Under the pieces are notes generated by a model. It made no database searches. It saw only the letters and a program-made list of their open reading frames with translations, and was not told where the DNA came from. Positions 13,141 to 24,600 of a stretch of 64,000 nucleotides of DNA are shown here, one piece after another. Numbering within the stretch: the first letter of the stretch is position 1; the number at the start of each line of letters is the position of its first letter. This stretch comes from Lasiodiplodia sp. COLG20 (taxonomy: Eukaryota > Ascomycota > Dothideomycetes > Botryosphaeriales > Botryosphaeriaceae). The DNA lies in the NCBI GenBank assembly GCA_009801085.1, contig VNWV01000022.1:62001-126000 (forward strand). The letters run 5' to 3'. Position numbers and translations under genes: made by a program.

Positions 13141-16100
13141 CTACGACGAAGACAGGCGGGAGGTAGGATCTATCAAAGCCTCCGCTTCTCGTTTGCCCTG
13201 GAATGGAGCAACATCCTTGGCTATGAATAACGTCCCATTCAACATTCGTTGCTGGAACTCTGCAGTTGCAACCCTTCGCCTCTGCAACGTCTTCCTTTTG
13301 TAAACATCATACTCTGCTTCGTCCAAAACTGCGAAGAGGTACTTGGGGTGAACGACAATTGCCTGTGTTCCCTTTTGCCCAAAGCCAAAAGAGAAGACAG
13401 ATGCAGCTTTGATACCTGTTGTCTGGATGCTCTTGTTCATGAAGGCAATGTGGTCGAACTGCTCGAGATAAGGATCGATGTTGTCTGCATTGCGGTTTCC
13501 TGGAACGATGCCGGTCTGCATGATCTGTTTGGGTCAGCATGGCGTGATGAGAGAATTGGTTGGAGGCAGGGTCATACCTGCAAGCATCCGTTGAGCATCC
13601 AAGCACCAGCTGCTCCTTTCGGATGACCGGTGAGATACTTCTGAAAGACGCCCAATATCCTGTTTCCGCGAGTCCGACCGAGGTGCGTGAGCTGACGCTG
13701 CATTATTTCACACTCGTTCTGCTCATTTTTGATGGTCGAGGTGCCGTGGAATGATGCCACCTGGAGATCATCAATCGAGAGACCCCAGGTTGCAAGAGCG
13801 CCACGAATGGGCGCAATCTCCGGGTGTTGTCTCCAAAAGTTGTTTCCAAAAGCCCGCAAGGCATCAGACTCCTGGCGTGAAGCCTCGGAATTGATGTGTT
13901 GCTCGCGATAGGTTTTGTACTCCTCAAGAGAGTCTTTGTCAATGTCCATGGCGGCTATTTCCTCTTCCAACTGGGCAAGCTCCAGCTCTTTGAATTCATT
14001 TATTTGACTCCTTCTGGATGTCATCTGACGTCGTCGGTAATCAAGGCTGAGCAGCGGAGAAGGAAATGCTGCGGGCCGTTCTCTGACATTGACCATGACT
14101 CCCTTGCCAGGCGCTGGAACAGAGCGGCCAACCTTGTCACTCGCAGTTCCAGTGAAGGCGAGGATGCCATAAACAGGAAGGCCCATTTCCAGAGCAAGCT
14201 TTGCTGTGCAGACCACCTGGAGACCGCAGCCATGAGACTCGAGAAATCCTCTCCGATCCGAGGCGGTAGGGCGGGACATCTCCCTGGGAGCACGTCCGTG
14301 GGCGGCATCCAGCTCGTTGTTATTCGTGGCCTTCATATTGGCAAACTCGTAGGCCATGTGCTCTTCCAGATCATCAACACCTCCGACGAGGCAGAACTTT
14401 GCCTTCCCGGTCATGATCAAATCATGAGCGGTGTCGAGGGATTCAATGGCAGTGGCGCAGGCTCCCACCGGGGTTCTAATGGGACCGTTGGATGACAACA
14501 GGAGCATGTTAATCCACGCTCCAACCGTGTTCAAGAAAGTTTCCTGGAGAACGTCTTTTGGCACGTCCTTCTCCATCGACCGGCCTTTGTACATGCGTGC
14601 TGCTGATGCCACGCCGCCAACGCCGGTTCCAACGCAGTTACCAAGCTCCGAAGCGTGGATGTACTGGTAGATCTCATATGGATCGGTGATACCGGCGGAG
14701 AATAGAGCTTCGATGGTGCAGACGAGAGAGTAAAGAGTGATTGGATCCACCTGAGAGATGATGTCTTCGGAAATGCCGTACGTGCGCGGGTTGAAACCGG
14801 TCGGGATCTGACCGGCGACGTTGTGACTGAACTTGGCTGCCTTCGGAATCAAGAGTGTTGCGCCCTTTTTAATGTACACCTTGCCATCCAGGACGTCTGC
14901 GTGCTCTCCGTGGCGGCGTTTAAAGGCCTGGGCGGTGTCGTTGGATGTTTCAAACGGCTCCAGGTCCTCTTGCACTACGACTTCCTGGAAGAACTGCTTC
15001 TTGTCGGGGTCATAGCCGTCCCAAAGCTCTGGCTCAACAATGCGAATGCCGGTGTGGGCTTTGATGTGTTCGCCGTAGCGTCCTTCAATCTCGTGATCTT
15101 GGATGGGCTCACTACTCTTGGCGTCAACCCAGCCGGCAGGCTGCTCGATTCCCTGCCACGTCGGGTGCTCTGCGTATTTGGTGATGCCCATGATCCAAGC
15201 CATCTCCACCCAGCCTTCCAAAGAGAAGGTTCCCCTGGCTTCCATTTCCCATCTGGTGCGTGCGGATCCCCAGGGTCCAAGCTCTGAGAAGCCGGCAACG
15301 ACAACAACGCTGTCAAGGTCAACCATGCCGTGCAGCTTGTTCAGTGGTTTTATGGAAGATTGGAAGTCTGGAAGGTCTGGAAAGCCCAGCCCGATGTTGG
15401 CGCAAGGAAGGAAGGGTTCTTCGTCGACGGCCATTTCTGGGTTATCCAAGGACTCTTCGGCAGCCAGAGCGCGTTTGATGTCATCCGCATCGGTGATGTT
15501 CTTGCGTATCTGTTTCAACTGCTCGGAGAGGTCGTGAACTGTTTCGAGGCCGCCATTAAAGTCTGCGTAGAGAGGGCGCTCCTCCATTGCTTCCATCATT
15601 TCCGGGTCCAGCAAGGCAAGGATATTTGCAGCCATCTCAGATTGCGAGAAGGTCCTGATGCCGAGTTTCTCTACCTCTTCTGCAAGGACATCGTTTCCTT
15701 TCATGAGCCCAGTTCCGCGAGTCCAGCCAATGGCAGCTCCGCCAATGGAAAGGTAGTTACTCCAGGACTCGGAATACCATTTGTTGAACAGCGTTTCCAA
15801 GGCGATCTTGGACTCGGCGTAGAGGCCGTCTCCGCCAAAGATGCCGTGGTTCGCGGACAGTGGTAGAATAACCTGGGCAGGGCGGGTGTCGTATCCAGCT
15901 CCCTGCTTGTGCCTCTTGATAGCCCCAACGAGGCGGATTACATTCGTAAGCATGACGCGATGAGCCAGTTCGGACTTGGAGTCGATAGTGTCAACCTCTC
16001 GGCCTCCTTCGGAAATAGCGGCAAACGGAACAACGGCATCAAGGTCCCATCCAAGCTGGTCATAGATGTACGAGATTAAGGCCTCTACGTCAGAATGGCT

Positions 16101-17956
16101 TCCCTGGTTGAACGGCACAACAACGAGACGGGCACCGGGGCCAGCGTGGTCGACGTACACGTCCCTGTAGGCATTGATGCTGGCGGACGAATAGCTGGTG
16201 GTGGTCACAATGACCTTGGCTCCTCCAGCAAGTAAACCGGCCAGAATCTCTGCGCCGATAGAGCCACGGCCAGCACCAGTTATCAAAACAGTGCGGTCGA
16301 CGAACGATGTCTGACCAGTGCGAAGTACTTCGTAAAAGGCGTGGGTCGCTTCCTCGTCTCGTACCCATTCGCCAGATGATTTGCGCCTTATCTGGTGGGT
16401 GGCACCGCTGGCTGGGGCTGGGAAGATAAAAGATGGAGTCTGCTGGGCCTCACAGCGGCTGATGAGCGACGTGATTTGCTGCTCGGCTGCTTTGTGACGG
16501 TTGGTCGAATCCTTCTGGCAGACGCCTTGCAGGTAGCGCAGAGCCTCGAGGAGCTTGGGAGTGGAGCGCTGAGAGATGGAGTTGCAGAGCTCGCGCACTT
16601 GGGCGTCGTCGGGTGGTGGTGCATCGTGGAGCAAACGGTAGAACAGGCTGAGTGCATCCTGGATGACCCACGCCCAACTCGAGTCAAACGAGCGCGCCTT
16701 TTTGGCATCAAAAATTGGTCGGATTCCGGAAGCGTACACGTGTCCATGCTCAGTGTTCCACAGATCAAGCTGGTCCTGGAGGTCTGTGGCTGCCGCAAGT
16801 TGGTTTTCAGAGGCTTTCAAGCCGGCGTGGAGGTCGACACCAAGCTGTCGGGCGTAAAGCTCCAGCTGGCGGCGGTTGAAAGCCTCGTGGTCCTTGGTGA
16901 TGGAGCGGAGCGCCTCTGGGTCGACGGACGGAGCCGCATTCTGGTGAGTTGGCGCCGGGTCGTCGACCGGGAGTCCTGCGTCCAGCAGGTGGCGGCGAGC
17001 TTTGGCGTCGAGAAAGCCGTGGGCGGTTTGGACGTCGGGTAGTCTTTGGGCGGGCGGGTCTGTGGCGGCGCTTAGCAGCACCGCGTCCTGGCGGCCGCTC
17101 GCTAGGCCCCACCGCGCGTCGAGGTACGCGCGTGCTTCTCTCAACCCAAACCCACCCGGCATCTTCGCCCCCATCAGCTTCTCCACCATCGCCGCCGTCT
17201 GCGCGCCCAGGGCCCCCCGGAAGCCGCGTTGCAACGCGTCGCCGAGTGCCGCGACGCCCATGTCTTCGGCGCGCTCGGGCACGCTGCCGAACTCGCTGAC
17301 CAGGTCGCCGACAATCTCGTTCTCGAGCGTCGACCGCCCGCCCGCCAGCGACTTGATGCTATCCTGGTCCTGGACGTCCTCGGGTCGCTTCTTCAGCTTC
17401 TGTGCGATCATGGCCCGCAGTATGGCCTTCGCGGCGATGGGCTCGTCCGCCTTCTTCGGCGCCGGCCCTCTGCTGGCCGCTGGCGCAGGGACTGGCGCCG
17501 GTTCCTCAACGGCCGGCTGGCTCTGCCGACGCTCCGCTGCTGCCTCATCCACCGCCGCGGTGCTCGCGCTGGGCGGCGGCAGGTCTCGTTGAAAGTATAT
17601 CTCGTCAGTGTCGTCCTCGCATGCCAGCAGGTCCCTCCGGATCCATTGCGCGTCGTCGTGGTCTCTGAGCTGTGTTGCCACGGTCCGCTTCGCCATGACC
17701 GTCAGCGTGTTCGACGGCCCGATCTCCACCACCCTCTCCTTCTTCTGCTGCTTGAGAAGGACGTCCTGTGTATCGATCCTGCCATGTGTCAGCCCGATAT
17801 CGCACATTAACTAACCCTCAAGCCTACCATTTTACCGGGTATGCGAATTGGTGTCTGTAGTCGCCGTTAACTTGGGCGCTCTTGGACGCTGGGGGAAAGA
17901 CCTTACGCCAACAACTCCACCACCGCCTCGTGGGCCAAATCTTGATCCAGCGTCAT
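13141..17956 (-). CDS. Fatty acid synthase alpha subunit, cluster-dedicated (HexA/StcJ/APS5-like), lacks PPT domain
   Basis: This is a 1,553-residue FAS alpha subunit in four exons: 17956-17907, 17854-17828, 17778-13578 and 13524-13141. Two tiny 5' exons encode the family N-terminus (LAHEAVVELL then QFAYPVKW) that completes the malonyl/palmitoyl transferase fold of beta. Then follow the acyl carrier domain with GGRST (phosphopantetheine Ser ~175), the ketoreductase with LITGAGRGSIG (~526), and the ketosynthase with GACATAIES (Cys ~1133), FHGTST (His ~1371) and GHPKGAAGAW. The protein stops about 35 residues after the motif equivalent to LDPTSRL, so the C-terminal phosphopantetheinyl transferase of housekeeping FAS alpha (about 1,850-1,890 residues) is absent. 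This is consistent with the ~1,560-residue StcJ size class. It is divergent from the NRPS across a 722-bp shared promoter. It presumably pairs with the beta subunit at 1-5502. Confidence 0.95.
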
Positions 17957-18190
17957 CTCAAGCTGGTAGCTGCGAAAGACAGGTGCAAAGTGCAGCTGCG
18001 ACAGCGAGACTCTGAGCGTGCGGGTATTGTCAAGCACCGACAAGCACTGCGGGCAGCGCCGCAATATTGACTGCAGAGACGCTGCTCGGACAGGGCGTCA
18101 TCACAACACCACCAATACTGCAGCGCTTACAGGCTTGCGACTGACACAGGCGTTGTCTCCAGATCTGGCCGAGAACGCACTGCGCCCCGC

Positions 18191-18224
18191 GGTTGAATCC
18201 TTCGGTAGGTTGAATCCTTCGGTA
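18191..18224 (+). repeat. Perfect tandem 17-bp direct repeat in the FAS alpha/NRPS promoter
   Basis: The unit GGTTGAATCCTTCGGTA occurs twice head to tail (18191-18207 and 18208-18224) with no mismatch. It lies 455 bp upstream of the NRPS start and 235 bp upstream of the FAS alpha start. Exact repeats of this size in a short promoter suggest a protein-binding element, but it matches no motif I know. Confidence 0.7.
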
Positions 18225-18497
18225 AGCCGTGAGTCGGCTATTTTGGGGCCTCCACGGGCCGCGCAGCCAACGCACGCATACCCGCCGCATTACTTCTTGC
18301 GGAAATTTTAAGCCAGCCAAGCCTCGTGGGGGCGGAGCCGTGATCCGACCCGCATCTCGGCCCCCGGCAGTTCCTCCAGGTACTATTTTCAGCCGGGCAA
18401 TTAGGGCTAGTTAGCGGCTTCTCCCTGCACGCCCTGTCAGCACCCCGCCTGGCCCTGGCATCTGCATCGGCCTCTGCCGTATTGGATTTGCGCCGGC

Positions 18498-18507
18498 ATC
18501 TCTCGCA
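18498..18507 (+). promoter_or_regulatory. Exact tox-box match 171 bp upstream of the NRPS start
   Basis: ATCTCTCGCA satisfies every fixed position of ATCTCNCGNA, the consensus bound by the bZIP/ankyrin regulator TOXE in HC-toxin promoters. The identical ten bases, with the same GGC before them, recur at 35959-35968. A chance match in 722 bp on both strands is expected at roughly 2 percent. Confidence 0.55.
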
Positions 18508-18678
18508 GCAAATATCTCTTCGCTCTCACCGTCTGGTATTTCGCATCATCAAGTCGCTGTGACATTTCTGCCCTCAATTCCTGTCCTCACTCTCCGCGCT
18601 GCTCTGCCCCCTCTCTTGCAATTTCCTCTCTTGTGATAATATACCCAAGGTAACTATACCCCACTAATCGTAGAAATA

Positions 18679-21600
18679 ATGGGCAGCCTTTCGCAGAGCA
18701 GCCAGCGCGCACCTTTCTGGCAGGACTATCTTACCGACGCCGAATCATGCATATTCCCAACCCTCATCGAGCAGTCCGCCAGGCCCACGCACTCTCAGCG
18801 GCGGACCAAACCCATTGACGCCTCTTCATTCACGCACGATGTTGCCGAATTGTGTGTCGCAGCCTGGGCCGTCCTACTTGGCCGCTATCTGGCTGCAGAT
18901 CACGTGTGCTTTGGCCTCACCTTTGACCGTGCAGGCACCCGACAGTACTCGGCCTGTCGCATGCCGCTCCCAGAGGATAAGCCGCTCTCCTCAATATTGA
19001 CCGAAACGAGAAAGTCGCTTGATCTTTCTTTCTCATTCCAGTCCATTTCCGAGTTCCAGTCCGTTGTCGGCCCGGAAAACCAACTATTCAACACCTCCGT
19101 CCGCCTTGACCATGGTGACTCGGCATATTCGTCTGAAAGTCGGACTGCAGAAGTAAGTTGATACGGTTGCATGCTAGTGACATGCTAACTCTGCATAGCC
19201 CGCCATCACATTGGCCATTCGGCAGTCAACGAGCGGCGCACAAACTACCCTGGAATATTCTTCCTCAGTACTTTCAGACAAAGCCGCTGCTCTTGTAGCA
19301 GCAACCTACCGCAACATCCTCCTGGAGCTGTCCGAATCCATCGAGACTCCGCTGCATCAGCTGTCGATTTTGAGTAGCGAAGACTTGGAGGCCATGTCGG
19401 CGTGGAACGAGAAATGTCCTGAGGCGGTAGACGCTTGCGTGCACGACATTTTCCGCCGCCACGTCATTCTGCACCCAGAAGCACCTGCAGTATGCGCATC
19501 CGACGCTTCGTTTACGTACAAGGAGCTTGATATTCTCAGCAACACGCTCGCCCATTTTCTGGTGGCCAACGGCGTGGGCCCCGAGGTGGTTGTCCCGCTG
19601 TGCTTTGAGAAGTCGGCGTGGGCAACTGTCGCAATGCTTGCCGTCGCGAAGGCTGGCGGCGCCTTCACTTTCCTGGATTCGTCGTACCCCATGAGCCGTC
19701 TCGAGGACATCGCACAACAGGTAAATGCTCAGTTCCTGCTCGCATCATCCTCGAATATCGACATGTGGGTCGGCCGCCTTACTGCCTTTGAGGTCAGCCG
19801 CGCGACGGTCGAAGCGCTCCCGAGGCAAGAGCTGCCTCCCGTGACTTCAGTCACTCCGCACCATCTCCTTTACCTCATCTTCACGTCTGGATCCACGGGC
19901 AAGCCGAAGGGAGTTCAGGTCGAGCACTCGGCCTATCTCAGCTGTGCCCTGCACCAGAGCCGTGTGTGCTGCATGGATTCGTCCAGCCGTGTCCTGCAGT
20001 TTGCGTCTTACAGCTTCGATGTCAGCATCCTGGAGAATTTCACCACCCTTGTCGTCGGCGGTTGCATTTGCGTTCCCGACGAACAGTCTCGGAGCAAAGG
20101 CATTGGCAGCATGATGAACGAGTTCAAGGTGACGTGGGCTTTCCTGACGCCTTCCCTAGTAAAGCTGATCGGACCCCGCGACGTGCCGCATCTCGAGACG
20201 CTGGTTCTCGGCGGCGAAGCTGTGACCAAGGCAGACGTCGAAACGTGGGCGGGCAAGATCAAAAACTTCCAGAACGGCTACGGGCCCACCGAATGCTCCA
20301 TCGCCTCAGCAATCAACCCCACCGTCGGACCGCACACCGACGCAGCCAACATTGGATGGCCAGTTGGTGGACTTCTCTGGGTGGTTGATGCCCAGGATCA
20401 CCACCGGCTGGTGCCCGTCGGCGGAATGGGCGAGCTCGCCATCGAGGGCCCCCACCTCGCCAGAGGCTACCTCAACGACCCTGAAAAGACCGCTTCTGCC
20501 TTCATTGATAATCCCGAATGGATGGCCGGGTTCGCCGAGTCTCGCAAACGGAGGGTATACCTGACGGGCGATCTTGTTCGCTGCAACCCGGATGGCTCTA
20601 TCCACTTTATCGGCCGCAAGGACACGCAGGTTAAAGTCCGAGGCTTGAGGATAGAGCTCGGCGAAATCGAGCATCACATCTCGGTTGATCCTCTCGTCCG
20701 TCTGGGTGTGGTACTGGCGCCCACTGCCGGCGCCTGCAAGAAGCGCCTCGTCACTGTTCTCTCCACGGCCGAGTCCATTCAATCGAGCTGTTCTGGGGAT
20801 GTCAAGGTTCTCGACCCCAGCTCGATTGAAGTCAAGAACAATGTTCGGCAAATTCAACAACGCCTAGAATCCAAAGTCCCAGGCTACATGGTGCCATCGT
20901 CGTGGATCGTTGTCGAATCTTTCCCCCTGACGCCGTCCGGCAAGATCGACCGCGTCAGAGTGAAGAGGTGGCTTGAGAGCATGGACGCGGAGGCTCTAAA
21001 AGAATGCGAGTGCCTGCTCGAGGAAGAACCCGAGACTGTGCAGGAAGTTGTGGAGAATGCCGGAGACGTCGAGGAGAAGCTCCGAACAGTCATCGGATAC
21101 GTTCTGAACCTGCCTCTGGACTCTGTTTCGCCTAACAGAAGCTTTGTCAACCTTGGAGGAGATTCAATCTCGGCAATGCAAGTGATGACGCAGTGCAAAG
21201 CCGAGAACATGGCCATCAAGATCAAGGATGTCCTCCGCTGCAAGTCTATCACCGAGCTCGCTACTACCGTTACTATCACGGAGCGTCGGGCTATTACTGT
21301 GCAAGAAGAGTTCGACACTCCATTTGATCTTTCGCCAATTCAACAGCTCTACTTCCAGCTACAGCCGGAGGGCTCTCAAAAGGGTGGCGCCGATCGATTT
21401 AACCAGAGTTTCCTCCTCCGTCTCGCACGCCCTCTGTCTGCGGACACCATCTCCGCAGCACTGGATGTTATTGTGCAAAGGCATTCCATGCTTCGGGCCC
21501 GCTTCGTCAAGTCAGAGTCCGGAAAGTGGATGCAAACGATCCCACGAGACACAGAAGGCTCGTACCATTTCGAAGAGAGCTCGGTGGCCGGCCCCGAAGA

Positions 21601-24600
21601 CCTGCAACGTCTTCTGCTCAACAGTCACGCCAATGTCGACATGATTGACGGCCCCGTTTTCATTGTCGATCTCATCAACGGACCGGAAGGGCAGGCGCTG
21701 TCGCTGATTGCTCACCACGCAACTATCGACCTCGTCTCGTGGCGTGTCATCATGCAGGAGTTGGAGGAGCTGGTGGAAACGGGCGAGCTGTCGGCAACAC
21801 GGGAGAAACCGCTGCCTTGGCAAGCGTGGTGCCGGCTCCAGGCAGACTATGCCCGCAAAAACCTCCCTCCCCACATTGCCTTCCCGGATAGCATTGCTCC
21901 GTCTGACCTGGAATATTGGGGAATGGCAGACAGCGACAACAGGATCAGCGACACCATGCGGGTGTGCTTCAAGCTGGATGCGGCTGCTACATCTTCCTTG
22001 ACTGGGCCCGAGTGTCACCGCGCACTGAAGACGGAGCCCATTGATCTCTTCCTTTCTGCACTGATCTATTCGTTCGGCCGTACATTCAAGGATCGAGGAA
22101 CCCCCACCATCTTCAGGGAAAGCCACGGCCGTCAAGGCTGGGACGACGACATGGACATCTCCTCAGTCGTCGGGTGGATCACAAGCATGTACCCTGTCCA
22201 TGTCGACGCTCAAGCAGATTTCGTCGACGTTGTCAAGCGAGTCAAGGACAGCCAACGGCGTGTTCCCCGTAGCGGATGGCCGTACTTTGCCTCGCGCTAC
22301 AACCACCCAGACGGCATCAAGCAATTCGGCTCGCAGGTCACTGCCGAGGTGCAATTTGACTACCTTGGTCTCTACCAGCAGCTGGAAAGGGAGGGTGCAT
22401 TGTTCGAGCAGCAGGAGCTGATTGTCCCGGACGTTGGGCCCGACTTCAAGCGGTTTGCGCTCTTTGAGATCACTGCCGAGATCATCCGCGGCGAGTTCCA
22501 ACTGACGTTTGAGTTTAATGCGCACATGAAGCATCAGGATGCAATCAGCGACTGGATCCAGGAATGCGAACGCTCCCTCCGCGTGGCTGCCGACCAGCTC
22601 TCCCGCATCAGTGCAACCCAGTACACTCTGAGCGACTTCCCCCTTCTCCCCACAAACTACGACGGCCTCGACCAGCTCGTCACCAAGACGCTCCCGGGAC
22701 TTGATATTTCCGCTGACAACGTGGAGGACGTATACCCGGTTTCTCCCATGCAGACTGGCCTTCTTTTGAGTCAGGCCAAATCTCAGGGCCTGTACCAGTA
22801 CTTCAGCGTTTTCCGAGTCGAAGCACTCTCTGCCTTCGAATCGGTAGACTCGTCCCGCCTGATCGACGCTTGGCAAAGCCTTGTTGAGCGCCACGCATCC
22901 CTGCGCACCATCTTCGCCCCGGCCGTGACGAAAGGAGATGCCTTCAACCAGATTGTGCTCAAGAAAGCCGACGTCCGTGTCTCTCGGATCTGCTGCTCGA
23001 AGAGCGAGGTGCATTCTGTTCTCAGCGAGCACATGCACATTCCATTCCAAGACGCCCGCCCGCCGCACAAGCTGACCATCTGCGAGGTTGCTGAGGGAGA
23101 GGTGTTTGTCAGGATCGACATCAACCACGCCCTCGTTGACGGCTCGTCGGTCCCAGCACTGGTCCGTGATTTCACTTTGCTGTACGATGGACGCGTGTCA
23201 CTCCCGAAGGCACCCCTCTTTAGCGAATACATTGCGTACCTCGAGACGTGCGACCTTCAGAATAGCCTTCGCTACTGGGTCGAATACTTGGATGGCGTTG
23301 AGCCGTGCTACTTCCCAGCCCTAGACGACGGGGTCTCGCAGGACAGCAGCATCAGGACGGTGCACGTGGAGCACCAGGTCACTACAAAGGCGTTGAACCA
23401 GCTCTGCCAGGCACGGAACATCACGCTGCCCACTCTCTTCAAAGCCGTGTGGGCACTTGTCCTCCAGGCGTACACGGGCTCACGCCAGGTGTGCTTCGGC
23501 TACCTCGTGTCCGGGCGGGACATCCCAATCGACAACATCGACAGCGCAATCGGCGCCTTCATCAACATGCTGGTGTGCCGCGTGGACCTAGCCGATGCTG
23601 TTGGGTCTGTTCTCGACAAGATCCAGGAGGACTCGGTGACCAGCCTTCAGCACCAGCACTGCTCGCTGGCCGACATGCAGCACGGCCTCAGCTCCGAGCT
23701 GTCAGCGCAGCCGCTGTTCAATTCTGCCGTCAACTTCCAAATGGTGCCAGCCCCCGAGGCGTTGGATTCGTCCGTCGCGTTCAAATTCAGCCACCACTAC
23801 GACCCCACCGAGTACAGCATTGCCGTTGACATTGCTGTATCGGGCGAGAGTGTGGACATTTCGCTCGTCCATACCGCAGCTTCCCTCTGCAGCGCCCAGG
23901 CCAAGAATGTCGCGAGCACCTTTGCTGCAGCTCTCGACCTCGTGCTGAAGACGCCCGCGGAAAGTCAAGCTTGCGAGATGCACCTGCTTAGCGACCGTGA
24001 TCATGACCAGATCTGGAGTTGGAACCGCTCCGTGCCTCCGAAGTTGGACATGTGCATCCATGATGTCATTTCACGCTGTGTAAGCGCCCGCCCAACGGCC
24101 CCAGCGGTCGAGTCGTGGGATTGCAGCTTCACCTATAAGCAACTGGACGATGTTTCATCGATGCTTGCTGCCCACCTTGCACACAGTGGAGTTGGAGTCG
24201 GTGTTTTCGTCCCGCTCTGCTTTGAGAAGTCGGCCTGGACCGCCGTGGCGCTGCTCGCGGTGTTGAAGGCTGGCGGTGCATTCGTTCTGCTGGACCCCGC
24301 CCACGGATCGAGTCGGATGAAGACGATCATCGAGGATGTGGACGCGCGCATCCTGCTCTGCTCGCGCAACCACGCCGACCTGCTGACTGACGAGGTGGAT
24401 TCGGTTGTCATTGTTGACCAGGAGAGCCTCGACCAGATCAACACGGCCAGGTGCTGCAACCCGGCCAAGCGTGAGGGCAAACAGCCCACGCCCTCTGATC
24501 CGGCATACGTCATCTTCACGTCGGGCTCGACAGGCAAGCCCAAGGGCAGCTACACGCCTCACTATGGCTTTGCCACGAGTGCTGCGGGCCACGGCAAGAG

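Larger units (their letters stand above)
17957..18678. promoter_or_regulatory. Shared divergent promoter of FAS alpha and NRPS
   Basis: This 722-bp region lies between the FAS alpha and NRPS start codons. It contains a perfect tandem 17-bp repeat (18191-18224) and an exact tox-box match (18498-18507). A long pyrimidine-rich stretch (about 18540-18640) precedes the NRPS start, as often seen in fungal core promoters. Shared location would allow coordinate expression of the acyl-chain and peptide enzymes. Confidence 0.7.

Noticed and set aside
1..17956. FAS pair as the housekeeping fatty acid synthase
   Set aside because: The alpha subunit lacks the PPT domain, and both genes sit among P450, MFS, aminotransferase and NRPS genes with a shared promoter.
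1..17956. FAS pair as starter-unit synthase of an aflatoxin-type PKS cluster (HexA/HexB)
   Set aside because: No PKS in the window and the aminotransferase plus four-module NRPS point to a lipid amino acid. It remains possible only if a PKS lies left of base 1.
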